A DNA stretch of 64,000 nucleotides, taken from positions 128,690 through 192,689 of the forward strand of contig UQLR01000001.1 of assembly GCA_900541975.1 (NCBI GenBank), in the 5' to 3' direction. The translations under genes and the position numbers were made by a program. The notes under the pieces are model-generated. The model searched no databases, was not told the origin of the DNA, and saw only the letters and a list, made by a program, of their open reading frames with translations. Numbering within the stretch: position 1 is the first letter of the stretch; each line of letters begins with the position of its first letter. This document shows, piece by piece, positions 26,107 to 34,540 of the stretch. This DNA comes from an uncultured Oscillospiraceae bacterium (GTDB lineage Bacteria > Bacillota > Clostridia > Oscillospirales > Acutalibacteraceae).

Positions 26107-28584
26107 CTACAGATACTCTCCTGTACGGCTCTGCGGAGCGTTTTTAATTTCCTCCGGAGAACCAACGGCAATAATACTGCCACCTTCATTGCCGCCGCCC
26201 GGTCCCATATCGATGACATAATCGGCGTTGCGAATGACATCTAAGTCATGCTCAATTACGATCACCGTGGCGCCGTTTTGAATGAGCGTCTGAAAAACGC
26301 CGAGCAACGTTTGCACATCCAATGGATGAAGCCCTATCGTCGGTTCATCGAAAACAAATACCGAGTCCGACTGGCTCTTCCCCATTTCGCCTGCCAGCTT
26401 CAACCGCTGCGCTTCTCCACCGGACAGGCTTGGCGTTTGTTCGCCAAGCGTTAGATAACCCAGTCCAAGATTTTGCAAAACCTGCAGTCTTTGATGAACA
26501 ATCTTCAAATCGCAGCAGGCCTGGAGGGCTGCGCGGATATCCATTGCCATCAACTCGGGCAGGGAATATGCAGCCCCCGCCTTGTTCTGGTACTTTACTC
26601 TGCCGGCGTCTTTGGCATAACGGGAACCTCTGCATTCCGGGCACGGTACCTCTACATCCGGCAGAAACTGTACGTCAAGGCTGATCACTCCCGTTCCATC
26701 ACAGACAGGGCATCGCAGTTTTCCCGTATTGTAAGAAAAGTCCCCTGCTTTAAAACCAGACCGTTTTGCCTGCCGGGTTCCCGCAAAAATCTTGCGCAGC
26801 TCGTCATGTACGTTTGCATAGGTTGCAACAGTGGAGCGGACGTTGACACCAATTGGCGCAGCGTCTATCAGTTTTACCCTCTCGATTCCGTTTGCTTCAA
26901 TCGCCTTTATGTGTTCCGGAAGTTTTTTCCCGGCGATTACAGCCTCCAGCGCAGGAACCAGGCTCTCTAAAATCAAAGTGGTTTTCCCGGAGCCAGACAC
27001 ACCGGTGACAACGGTCAGTTTTCCCTGCGGAACATCCACGGAAAGAGGCTTTACCGTATGAATTGCCGTTGTGGCCAGACGGATTCTTCCTTTTTCAAAT
27101 ATGGAGTTCTTCCCAGAGTCTTTTTTTGCGTATATCTGTTCCTTTCCGGAAAGGAACGGCCCGATCTGCGAGTTCACATTCCGTATAATTTCCCGAACGG
27201 TTCCTTCCGCAATGATCCGCCCGCCGTCCGCACCTGCATGGGGGCCCATTTCGACCAGCCAGTCTGCTTTCGATAAAATTTGTGTATCATGATCCACCAA
27301 CAGAACAGAGTTGCCGTCTGCAATTAAATCCCGCATTACGGCGTGCAGGCCCAAGATATTAGATGGATGCAGGCCGATGGACGGTTCGTCCAGCACGTAC
27401 AAAACACCGGTGGTGCGGTTTCTCACTGCACGGGCAAGCTGCATCCGTTGCCGTTCCCCAGTGGAGAGAGTTGAAGCCGCCCGGTCAAGGCTGAGATAAC
27501 CCAGGCCAAGATCCAACAGTCTTTTGGCTACGGCCCCAAATGAGTTGCATATACTCTCTGCCATCGGCCGCATCTCTTCCGGCAGACATTCCGGCACGCC
27601 GGCTACCCAATCCACAAGCTCCGTAAGCGTCATTTTACAGGCCTCGGCCAGAGAAATCCCGCGCAGTTTTGGCGCTCTTGCCGCTTCTGACAAACGGGTG
27701 CCGCCGCAGTTGGGGCAAATATCTTCCTTTAGAAATTTTTCTACGCGTTTCATGCCCTTTTCGTCTTTCACTTTGGCCAGCGCGTTTTCTACAGTATAGG
27801 TCGCATTATAATAGGTGAAATCCAGTTCTCCCGCCTGGTTGGAATTTTTAGACTTATACAAGATATGCTTCTTTTCAGCAGGACCGTGAAAAACAATGTA
27901 CCGCTCTTTCGCGGTTAAACTTCGAAACGGTACATCGGTACGAACACCCATTGCCCGGCAAACATCCACCATCAGCGACCACATCAGCGAATTCCATGGG
28001 GCAACCGCACCTTGCTCAATTGTAAGGGATTCGTCCGGCACAAGCGTGGCCATATCAACCGTGTGCACGATCCCCGTTCCCCCGCAGGCTTGGCAGGCCC
28101 CTTGGCTATTGAAGGCCAGTTCTTCCGCCGAAGGCGCGTAAAAGCGTACGCCGCATTTCGGGCAGACCAGTTCCTGCTCGGCCGCCACGGCAAATGCAGG
28201 AGCATGATAATGCCCATTTGGACACTGGTGGTTTGCCAGCCTGGAAAACATCAGTCGGAGGTTGTTGAGCAGTTCCGTTCCGGTTCCGAATGTACTGCGG
28301 ATACCCGGAACACCTGGGCGCTGGTGCAGTGCAAGAGCTGCCGGGACATACAAAACTTCATCTACCTGGGCTTTTGCCGCTTGCGTCATCCTTCGTCTTG
28401 TATAAGTAGAAAGTGCGTCCAGATAGCGCCTGGAACCTTCCGCATACAAAACTCCTAATGCAAGGGATGACTTCCCGGAACCGGATACGCCGGCAATCCC
28501 GACAATTTTATTGAGTGGAATATCCACATTAATATTTTTTAAATTGTGCACCCGTGCGCCCCGTACTTTTATTTTATTCACCAT
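26107..28584 (-). CDS. UvrA-like excinuclease ATPase, short class (UvrA2)
   Basis: 825 residues, against about 940 for housekeeping UvrA. Two ABC ATPase halves: Walker A GVSGSGKSSLALG near residue 33 and GVSGSGKTTLILE near residue 520, each with signature LSTGERQRMQLARA or LSGGEAQRLKLAGE, and zinc motifs CPKCG/CQACGG and CPVCDG/CPECRG. The first half is shortened where UvrA binds UvrB, as in UvrA2/DrrC-type proteins linked to tolerance of DNA-binding drugs. ATG preceded by AGGATG. Confidence 0.9.
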   Translation of the reverse strand: MVNKIKVRGARVHNLKNINVDIPLNKIVGIAGVSGSGKSSLALGVLYAEGSRRYLDALSTYTRRRMTQAAKAQVDEVLYVPAALALHQRPGVPGIRSTFGTGTELLNNLRLMFSRLANHQCPNGHYHAPAFAVAAEQELVCPKCGVRFYAPSAEELAFNSQGACQACGGTGIVHTVDMATLVPDESLTIEQGAVAPWNSLMWSLMVDVCRAMGVRTDVPFRSLTAKERYIVFHGPAEKKHILYKSKNSNQAGELDFTYYNATYTVENALAKVKDEKGMKRVEKFLKEDICPNCGGTRLSEAARAPKLRGISLAEACKMTLTELVDWVAGVPECLPEEMRPMAESICNSFGAVAKRLLDLGLGYLSLDRAASTLSTGERQRMQLARAVRNRTTGVLYVLDEPSIGLHPSNILGLHAVMRDLIADGNSVLLVDHDTQILSKADWLVEMGPHAGADGGRIIAEGTVREIIRNVNSQIGPFLSGKEQIYAKKDSGKNSIFEKGRIRLATTAIHTVKPLSVDVPQGKLTVVTGVSGSGKTTLILESLVPALEAVIAGKKLPEHIKAIEANGIERVKLIDAAPIGVNVRSTVATYANVHDELRKIFAGTRQAKRSGFKAGDFSYNTGKLRCPVCDGTGVISLDVQFLPDVEVPCPECRGSRYAKDAGRVKYQNKAGAAYSLPELMAMDIRAALQACCDLKIVHQRLQVLQNLGLGYLTLGEQTPSLSGGEAQRLKLAGEMGKSQSDSVFVFDEPTIGLHPLDVQTLLGVFQTLIQNGATVIVIEHDLDVIRNADYVIDMGPGGGNEGGSIIAVGSPEEIKNAPQSRTGEYL

Positions 28585-28778
28585 GTGGCGTCATCCTTTA
28601 TCCTCTCATAATAGCAACTTATTGAAACAGCCGTTGCCTTTATTGGACGCAATCTCCATTCCAAGCAGTCTTTCAACGCTTTTGCAGCCATCCATGATAA
28701 ATGCCCGTACCAATTTCCTGTTTTTATCGCTGCAACCCCTCTGCCTTCCGGTAGCAGCGTTTCTGTAATGTTCAGCAT
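28578..28778 (-). CDS. Possible small upstream ORF coupled to uvrA2
   Basis: 66 codons starting at ATG 28776-28778, 11 nt after GGAAGG, and overlapping the uvrA2 start by 7 nt. No family recognised. It could be a leader peptide or coupling ORF, or simply a chance frame in a 240-nt leader. It is downstream of a strong leftward promoter. Confidence 0.3.
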   Translation of the reverse strand: MLNITETLLPEGRGVAAIKTGNWYGHLSWMAAKALKDCLEWRLRPIKATAVSISCYYERIKDDATW

Positions 28779-28843
28779 ATTTTATATTGCCTTCCGTTGA
28801 CACTTTCTGTCTAAAACGCCATGATAATACCTTTCTTTTATAA

Positions 28844-28884
28844 AATTCACTGTATTGTAAATATTCACTTTTGTCAAGTGAATA
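28844..28884 (-). promoter_or_regulatory. Leftward promoter for uvrA2-ogt overlapping an inverted repeat
   Basis: Leftward TTGACA followed after 17 nt by TACAGT. The perfect 9-bp inverted repeat TATTCACTT-N5-AAGTGAATA (28862-28884) covers the -35 region, as expected for an operator. The HxlR regulator next to it is the obvious candidate. Confidence 0.7.
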
Positions 28885-28980
28885 AAACGAATATTTTCTG
28901 AAATTTTCAAGCTCTGCAATTTTTTCGGCGCCCAAGCTGTTTATTGTTTCGATAAAAGAACAAAGAGAAAAAAGGATACA

Positions 28981-29009
28981 TTGACTCAAAAACCGATATA
29001 TAGTAAAAT
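28981..29009 (+). promoter_or_regulatory. Promoter of the HxlR gene
   Basis: TTGACT (28981-28986) and TAAAAT (29004-29009) with a 17-nt spacer, about 50 nt before the start codon. Confidence 0.7.
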
Positions 29010-29057
29010 CAGTAAGAAAGATTCAAATGGAAACTATTTGGTCTGGAGGTTTAATAT

Positions 29058-29393
29058 ATGCGCGAAAAAAGAGATGTAAAAGCGTTGCCCGCCTGCCCGG
29101 TGGAAACAACCCTGGCACTGATTGGCGATAAATGGAAGGTGTTGATTTTACGCGATTTGTTACCTGGTACAAAACGGTTTGGAGAATTGAAAAAATCTAT
29201 TGGCAGTGTATCACAAAAGGTACTGACCGCGCAGCTCCGGGACATGGAGGAAAACGGCCTTATCAGCCGCAAGGTGTATGCAGAAGTTCCACCAAAAGTA
29301 GAATACACGCTTACAGAGCTTGGACAAAGTTTAAAACCGATTCTTGACGCTATGCAGACCTGGGGAGAAGGATATAAATCTTCCATAAATTAA
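29058..29393 (+). CDS. HxlR-family transcriptional regulator
   Basis: 111 residues of the HxlR winged-helix family: CPVETTLALIGDKWKVLILRDLL with the conserved N-terminal Cys, FGELKKSIGSVSQKVLTAQLRDMEENGL recognition region and YTLTELGQSL wing. Members sense thiol-reactive or aldehyde stress through that Cys or act as drug-responsive regulators. It diverges from the uvrA2-ogt operon, which it may control. TGGAGG precedes ATG. Confidence 0.93.
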   Translation: MREKRDVKALPACPVETTLALIGDKWKVLILRDLLPGTKRFGELKKSIGSVSQKVLTAQLRDMEENGLISRKVYAEVPPKVEYTLTELGQSLKPILDAMQTWGEGYKSSIN

Positions 29394-29396
29394 TGC

Positions 29397-29444
29397 CCAA
29401 ACGGCGGATATCTGTAAAAACAGAGTATCCGCCGTTTGGATTTT
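29397..29444 (+). terminator. Terminator of the HxlR gene
   Basis: Long near-perfect stem with 14-bp outer arms (29397-29410 and 29426-29439) plus an inner TCTGT/ACAGA stem, followed by ATTTT. Confidence 0.88.
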
Positions 29445-29489
29445 AAGTATTCACTTTTCGCAAAATTTCCGTTGCAAATTCATGTAATG

Positions 29490-29507
29490 ACTGCATGGGC
29501 ATGCAGT
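29490..29507. repeat. Palindrome between HxlR and MFS genes
   Basis: ACTGCATG-GG-CATGCAGT, 8-bp arms with a 2-nt centre, about 50 nt beyond the MFS stop. No T-tract on the leftward side, so its role as terminator is doubtful. Confidence 0.4.
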
Positions 29508-29559
29508 ATACTGTTTATCTTCCAATTCTCTAAAACGGTTTGTCTGATAGTATTGTTTT

Positions 29560-30819
29560 CTAATTATTGATATGAACGGAAATTTTCTGTTTTTCAAATT
29601 TTGTAAAAAATCCAGTAGAAGCCAGCCCGATTATGCACACAATCAGACCGCTTGGAATCAACACCCAATAGACACAGTCTGAGAAGTGGTCAAACAAGGC
29701 TCCGTAAACAATTTGTCCGGCCGGTTGTGCACACATAGAGAGCGTAAACACGTAGGACATCACCTTACCCATCAGGTGTTCCGGTGTGCATTCCTGTATG
29801 ACAGAAATGGCGTAGGTAGAGAAAAAGCTGCACCCAAGCTGGCAAACGCAAAACATAATGAGCAACAGCAGATAGCGGAAAAAAGCACTTGTCGGAAGTA
29901 GGAAAGCAACACCGCATGGGATCAGGCAGCATCCAAAAGATACCAGTACGATAGTAAAATGACGCATCCGCAGTTTTTTTGCCAATATTGCAACGCCCAG
30001 ACTGCCCAAAATAGACGCAACGCCCATGGCACTTTCTGCCACGCCATAATGTGTGGCGGAAAGACCCAACACTGTGCGTACCAAATAAGGAAAGCCCACC
30101 ACAGCAGTGCCCACCACAAACAGGCTCACCATTGCAGCCAAAAGAAGCAGCTTCAAAATGCCGGGCTGTTCCCGACGCAAAAAGCGCATACTGACTGCGA
30201 AATCTTCCTTAATAATTGCGCCAATTTCCATTTTATGCGCAGGCTTTTGGTAGTCCAGCCGGATAAAGCATTCCAGAAAGGCGGTCACGAAAAAACACAC
30301 GACCGCAGCATAGAATACCGGCTGGATCCCAAATGCGGTATAGAAAACACTGCCCAAAAACGGGGTAATGAGCGAGGCAATGGATGCTACCTGACTAACA
30401 ACTGCATTCCCCTTTACAATATTGTCCCCGGAAAGCATTTGCGGAACGCATGCCTGCACGGTAGGTGATTCAAATGCACCTAGCACAGATAAAATGATAA
30501 GCAATGCGCCGATGACGAAAATATTCTGCCCAAGGAGCATAGCAAAACTGGCAATGAGTACCGAAAACCCGGAGAGGGCATCCAGCACCACCATAATGTT
30601 GCGGCGGTTTGCCCGGTCTGCAAGAATACCGCCGAAGGGAGACAGTAAAATTGTAGGAAGCATAGCCAGCGCCAGCAACCCTGCAAAAATAGAAGCTGAG
30701 CCAGTTTGCTCCAGCACGTACATGGACAGCGCAAATTTCAAAGTATAGTTTCCAATCAGCGAACTGATCTGCCCCAAAATCAAAAAGGTAAAATTATGGG
30801 TAAAAAGTTTCTGCTTCAT
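29560..30819 (-). CDS. MFS transporter (drug efflux type)
   Basis: About 419 residues with twelve hydrophobic segments. The loop between helices 2 and 3 reads GGILADRANRRNIMVVLDAL, the MFS signature, in the group containing EntS and Mef-type macrolide exporters. Start ATG 30817-30819 with GGAGGG upstream. The start overlaps the stop of the small membrane protein gene by 4 nt (ATGA). Likely repressed by the adjacent TetR regulator. Substrate unknown. Confidence 0.9.
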   Translation of the reverse strand: MKQKLFTHNFTFLILGQISSLIGNYTLKFALSMYVLEQTGSASIFAGLLALAMLPTILLSPFGGILADRANRRNIMVVLDALSGFSVLIASFAMLLGQNIFVIGALLIILSVLGAFESPTVQACVPQMLSGDNIVKGNAVVSQVASIASLITPFLGSVFYTAFGIQPVFYAAVVCFFVTAFLECFIRLDYQKPAHKMEIGAIIKEDFAVSMRFLRREQPGILKLLLLAAMVSLFVVGTAVVGFPYLVRTVLGLSATHYGVAESAMGVASILGSLGVAILAKKLRMRHFTIVLVSFGCCLIPCGVAFLLPTSAFFRYLLLLIMFCVCQLGCSFFSTYAISVIQECTPEHLMGKVMSYVFTLSMCAQPAGQIVYGALFDHFSDCVYWVLIPSGLIVCIIGLASTGFFTKFEKQKISVHINN

Positions 30820-31112
30820 CTTTCCCTCCTGAATATCAATATCCGCAGCAACTCTGTAATAAGGCCAACGACGCCGAATCCTGCACACCACATGGCGGCT
30901 GTTTTGTGGCCGCCACTCGAAAGGTGCTTTGCGCCAACCAAAAGCCCGATTTCAGCGGCAGTGGAAATCCCCCTTATGGTAAAGCGGAACAGGCGGTTTT
31001 CACTGTATTTCTGGGTTGCGCCTTTCTCTAAACACTTTGCCGCAGCCTCTATCCGGCATTCTAATCGCGCGGCCAAATCTTCTGCTTTTTGATCAAATTC
31101 TCTTTCTGTCAT
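30816..31112 (-). CDS. Small membrane protein upstream of MFS gene
   Basis: 98 residues: an amphipathic N-terminus (REFDQKAEDLAARLECRIEA) and hydrophobic stretches at about 50-64 and 72-92. No family recognised. GGGAGG precedes ATG, and translational coupling with the MFS gene suggests a joint role in efflux or envelope. Confidence 0.65.
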   Translation of the reverse strand: MTEREFDQKAEDLAARLECRIEAAAKCLEKGATQKYSENRLFRFTIRGISTAAEIGLLVGAKHLSSGGHKTAAMWCAGFGVVGLITELLRILIFRRER

Positions 31113-31153
31113 ACATAGAACCTCCCATACAATAAAGGATTAAAATAGATATA

Positions 31154-31216
31154 ATACATTTGCCGGTATGTAAAATACTAAAAAGTAAATATTTATAATA
31201 CCGTCTGAATGTATGT
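31154..31216 (-). promoter_or_regulatory. Control region of MFS operon with TetR half-sites
   Basis: ATACAT-N6-GTATGT (31154-31171) and a single GTATGT (31211-31216) repeat the half-sites of the TetR operator at 31918-31934. AT-rich sequence in between could hold the promoter, but no clear -35/-10 pair stands out. Confidence 0.5.
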
Positions 31217-31249
31217 ATATCTTCAAAATAAAATTGCCTTACGGCAACT

Positions 31250-31897
31250 TTATTGTTCGTCTGGCATTTTTTCAAAAAACGCTTCCACCAAAATATAGAT
31301 GGAATCGTCCATAAGAGGTACGCCCATCTTCTCCAGCATATCGCCAAGAAAATGGAACTTGTGCTTCATCCCCTCTTTATCTGTCGGAAACACAGAAGGC
31401 AGCAGCCATAAGCTGGTGAGCAATGGCATCAATTCTGCAATCTCTTTGGCATACTCGGTGTGCAGGGAGCCATCCTTATTCCCCTCCTCCAACAATTCCT
31501 GATAATACGGGGTTAAAATACGCAGGTTGGATTCGATCATCTCCACCAAAAGCCGGGGATTGCGCGTGAGAGGGATGGACTGTATGGTCATGCTGGTACG
31601 GGCTTCATCTGACTGATTCAGCCGGATGGCCTCCCGCAGCTTTTGCAGGCCGTTGAGATCCGAACGCTTTCTAACTTTTTCAAAGGGATTATTTGCCGAA
31701 AACATTCGGTCGCCTACTGCATCCATGATTTCCTCTTTTGATTTGAAGTGGTGGTAAACAGCTCCTTTTGATAAACCACCCAAATGGTCTACAATATCCT
31801 GGATGGTGGTACTCTCATACCCTTTTTCCAAAAAAAGGCGTTGGGCTGCGTCCAATATCTTTTCTACCGTTACTTCCGGATATTTGTTCCGCGCCAT
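31250..31897 (-). CDS. TetR-family transcriptional regulator
   Basis: About 215 residues. N-terminal helix-turn-helix: EKILDAAQRLFLEKGYESTTIQDIVDHLG then LSKGAVYHHFKSKEEI, the TetR signature. The C-terminal ligand domain is helical and family-specific. Start ATG 31895-31897 behind AAGGGG. Its promoter carries a palindromic operator, so autorepression is likely, with the MFS operon downstream as target. Confidence 0.95.
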   Translation of the reverse strand: MARNKYPEVTVEKILDAAQRLFLEKGYESTTIQDIVDHLGGLSKGAVYHHFKSKEEIMDAVGDRMFSANNPFEKVRKRSDLNGLQKLREAIRLNQSDEARTSMTIQSIPLTRNPRLLVEMIESNLRILTPYYQELLEEGNKDGSLHTEYAKEIAELMPLLTSLWLLPSVFPTDKEGMKHKFHFLGDMLEKMGVPLMDDSIYILVEAFFEKMPDEQ

Positions 31898-31917
31898 CTG
31901 TTTCCCCTTCTTTCTAA

Positions 31918-31963
31918 ACATACCTTTAGTATGTATTATAGCAGACGATAAAGTTCATGTCAA
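31918..31963 (-). promoter_or_regulatory. Consensus promoter and operator of the TetR gene
   Basis: Leftward TTGACA (31958-31963), 17-nt spacer, TATAAT (31935-31940): a perfect consensus promoter. The palindrome ACATAC-N5-GTATGT (31918-31934) directly follows the -10 box, where a bound repressor would block initiation. Confidence 0.85.
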
Positions 31964-32148
31964 GGTGCAGTATGTATTATTCTTTTAAAACGACAGTGAT
32001 TGAGCAAATGGCGGTGCTGCCAGTTTACAACTTATAAATGAACTCTTCTGTAAATTAAGTGGCATATTATACCTTTATCCCTAAAAAAGGGCTAAAGCGT
32101 AATGAGCCATTAACCCGACACCGATTTTTCCCCTAATTATCCTTAATC

Positions 32149-32168
32149 ACATGGTGCTAGCACCATGT
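32149..32168. repeat. 20-bp perfect palindrome
   Basis: ACATGGTGCTAGCACCATGT is fully self-complementary. It lies in the 31964-32251 gap, which holds no gene, at the left margin of the AT-rich accessory region. It may be a protein-binding site or an insertion scar. Confidence 0.6.
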
Positions 32169-32251
32169 ATAAAGAACATTAACAAGGAAAATATCAATTC
32201 GCTACTCGCCCACCACTCTAATCAACAAATAAAAATTTACGCAAATAAAAG

Positions 32252-32857
32252 CTATTTCCTTTTCTTTCGTTGCAATTTTTTTGACAAATTATTGCCCTTT
32301 TCTTTCTTTTTGATATATGCACATCTTTTTTCGGCTATAAATACATAGTACCCATTAAGTTCTTGTACTTTTACGCCGCCAAAAACAGATGACAGTTTAT
32401 TTTTGTACCATTCAAGGCGTTTCGTAACCATTACCATTCGCCCGCCAATCTGTAACTTTTTGAAACCAATTTCAATAAAGTGTTTCGCAACTGAAAAATC
32501 CGTATGGTACGGTGGATTAGATAATATAAGCGTGAAGTCATTTTCAATGATATTATCTAATCCGTTGCTTATTCTGGTATCAATATTAGGAACACCATTC
32601 AATTCAGCGTTTCTTTTTGCAAGGTTTACAGCTATTTCGGATATATCGCACATAACAACATTCTGTCCACCAATCTTTTTACCCGCCAAAATTCCCACAA
32701 CGCCATAGCCACACCCTAAATCTAATACTTTGTCATTTTCGGAAAAATCTATCAATGAAAGCATTGATAATGTTCCAATATCAACAGCATTTGGCGAAAA
32801 AACCGTCGGTTCCGTTTCAAATACCAATGATATGTTTTTTATTTCTGTTTCAATCAT
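32252..32857 (-). CDS. Class I SAM-dependent methyltransferase (RsmC/RlmG-like)
   Basis: 201 residues. VLDLGCGYGVVGI is the SAM-binding motif I, MCDISEIAV motif II and LILSNPPYHTDF the NPPY catalytic motif of N-methyltransferases acting on amino groups of guanine or adenine. The MTS small-methyltransferase domain without the N-terminal pseudo-domain fits RsmC-like rRNA m2G enzymes. The tail after about 180 is basic. It overlaps the upstream DinB-like gene by 4 nt. The short version may act on another substrate. Confidence 0.8.
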   Translation of the reverse strand: MIETEIKNISLVFETEPTVFSPNAVDIGTLSMLSLIDFSENDKVLDLGCGYGVVGILAGKKIGGQNVVMCDISEIAVNLAKRNAELNGVPNIDTRISNGLDNIIENDFTLILSNPPYHTDFSVAKHFIEIGFKKLQIGGRMVMVTKRLEWYKNKLSSVFGGVKVQELNGYYVFIAEKRCAYIKKKEKGNNLSKKLQRKKRK

Positions 32858-33522
32858 GATATTTCACTCCTGCAAACTTTATTTTTTATTCGCAGACTTG
32901 CTTCAATGTGCATAATCCAGTGACGTGAAAATGGCATTTGGATTAAACCTTTTAAATCCTTATTGCACCAGTAATCAATGAGCCAGACCGTCTTTTCATC
33001 TTCACTGACTACGCCCAATGTGCGGACAGTTTCTTTGTCCTGCTCCGTATATTTTTTCTTCAAATCATCAAATGTAAATTGCTTTAACAGTTCAGACGTT
33101 GCTTTATCCACATCATACACATAATGGTAAAGCTCACATAAATCAAGCTCCTTAGAAAAATCGGCTATTTCCTGCTTTACCAATTCATTACCCGTTGTAA
33201 TGATTGGGGAGTGCATACGTCTTTTGTAATTGCCTGCAAAAAATATCTGTTCATCTTTTGCAATAACAGTATGCGCAACAATATCCTCAATCCGAAAAAT
33301 ATGATAAAGTGAATATGATATTGTTTTACTGTGGTATCCCTCTGCACTGATAAACGGAATGGCGCACATCTGCTCTTTTGTCAAAGTATTTTCAAATTCG
33401 GATATCTGCCCTATCAGTTTTTCACGCAGTAACAGCAGTGTCATAATCCCATCACAAAAACTGTTCCTGCTTTTAATCTGCATTTGCATAGTTTTATTAA
33501 GTTCTGACCATTCTTTATTCAT
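32854..33522 (-). CDS. DinB-superfamily-like protein
   Basis: About 222 residues, mostly helical. Histidines are placed as in DinB/YfiT four-helix metal proteins: LYHIFRIEDIVAH around residue 75 and RHWIMHIEASLRI near the C-terminus. Start ATG 33520-33522 has GGAG 7 nt upstream; a second ATG 6 nt earlier is too close to it. Members are thought to be metal-dependent transferases using bacillithiol/mycothiol or unknown thiols. Coupled to the methyltransferase by ATGA. Family placement is from residue pattern only. Confidence 0.55.
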   Translation of the reverse strand: MNKEWSELNKTMQMQIKSRNSFCDGIMTLLLLREKLIGQISEFENTLTKEQMCAIPFISAEGYHSKTISYSLYHIFRIEDIVAHTVIAKDEQIFFAGNYKRRMHSPIITTGNELVKQEIADFSKELDLCELYHYVYDVDKATSELLKQFTFDDLKKKYTEQDKETVRTLGVVSEDEKTVWLIDYWCNKDLKGLIQMPFSRHWIMHIEASLRIKNKVCRSEIS

Positions 33523-33672
33523 AGACATTCTCCGTAAATTTTGATTTATCCATATCTTTCACGTTTTAATTATACCACTCATACCCTCTATTTTCCACCA
33601 TAAAATATAGGGCATGGCAACCGCACCATTACTTTCTTTTCCATATCCGTCATATCCTATCAATTCCCTTTC

Positions 33673-33858
33673 CTATCGGCTCATTTCAAAGCTACGCTTC
33701 AAGCGTTTGTCTGCCCTCTCCGTAAAATCGTCCGTTTTCGGTCTGCCGACAGCGGGCGATTTTTGCTTGTTGGGAAGTTTCCCAAACCCTCTGATTTCCC
33801 TCTCACTATCTACAACACCGTACAAGGCGGTTTTGCCGAAGTTTTGAGAGAATTTTTT
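33673..33858 (-). pseudogene. Fragment of a coding sequence without start codon
   Basis: An open leftward frame with protein-like composition, ending SPAVGRPKTDDFTERADKR... at stop TAG 33673-33675. It begins directly after an in-frame stop near 33858 and has no start codon or ribosome binding site. Another frame seems to continue it upstream (SKKKFEKNSL), so a frameshift in the A7 run is likely. A truncated mobile-element gene is the best guess. The rest of the gap 33523-34143 holds nothing I recognise. Confidence 0.35.
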
Positions 33859-34143
33859 TCAAATTTTTTCTTACTTTCTACTACGAAGAACGAGTTGAAA
33901 ATGCCGAACAGCGAAACAAAAATCAACGTTGATATAGGATTGGGAATATGTTAAACTGTATTCGTCTCAGATTATTGTATCAGACAGAAAGAAGTGATTT
34001 GTATGTGTATCAACACAAAAAAAGAAACAAAGCTGTTCTCCATGCAAAGCCAGTAGATTGCGACGGTTGCATGGAGTAAAAATAGTCGCAAAATAAAAAT
34101 GTTGGCTTTGCAACTTGACTATCATATCAAGGAGGAAGTCCGC

Positions 34144-34407
34144 ATGAAATATCTGAACGCACAAGTTATTCTTCCGAAAGCATTGGTAAAAGAGCTGCAA
34201 ACTTATGTTCAAGGCGGATATATCTATGTTCCTGTCGAGCAGGAACAGCAAAAACGTTGGGGAGAAGTTTCCGGCTACCGGCAGGAATTAGCGCAACGGA
34301 ACCAACAGATAAAAGAGGAATATCAAAGTGGTACTTCTATGGAGTGTCTGTCTGAAAAATATTGCTTATCCTTATATGCTGTTCGGAAAATCATATATCA
34401 AAAGTAA
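34144..34407 (+). CDS. CD3324-family protein (helix-turn-helix, Mor-like)
   Basis: 87 residues starting at ATG 34144-34146 behind AAGGAGG. The order KYLNAQVILPKALVKELQTYVQGGYIYVP, a basic RWGEVSGYRQEL segment and a final SMECLSEKYCLSLYAVRKIIY helix-turn-helix matches the CD3324 family common in clostridia, related to Mor transcription activators. A DNA-binding regulatory role is expected; its target is unknown. Confidence 0.8.
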   Translation: MKYLNAQVILPKALVKELQTYVQGGYIYVPVEQEQQKRWGEVSGYRQELAQRNQQIKEEYQSGTSMECLSEKYCLSLYAVRKIIYQK

Positions 34408-34540
34408 CCGTAAGGGGCTGCCAAGCGCAGCCTCTTATTTTATACCAATCGTTTCGGTATCGTACAGTGTATAGAATATCTATCTGAATGCCTGTAAACT
34501 AAAAGTGAAGCATACAAAGATTTTATGAAAGGCGGCTACT

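Noticed and set aside
28606..28989. 127-codon leftward frame in the uvrA2 leader
   Set aside because: It spans the leftward promoter and the operator-like repeat, so its start would lie upstream of transcription.
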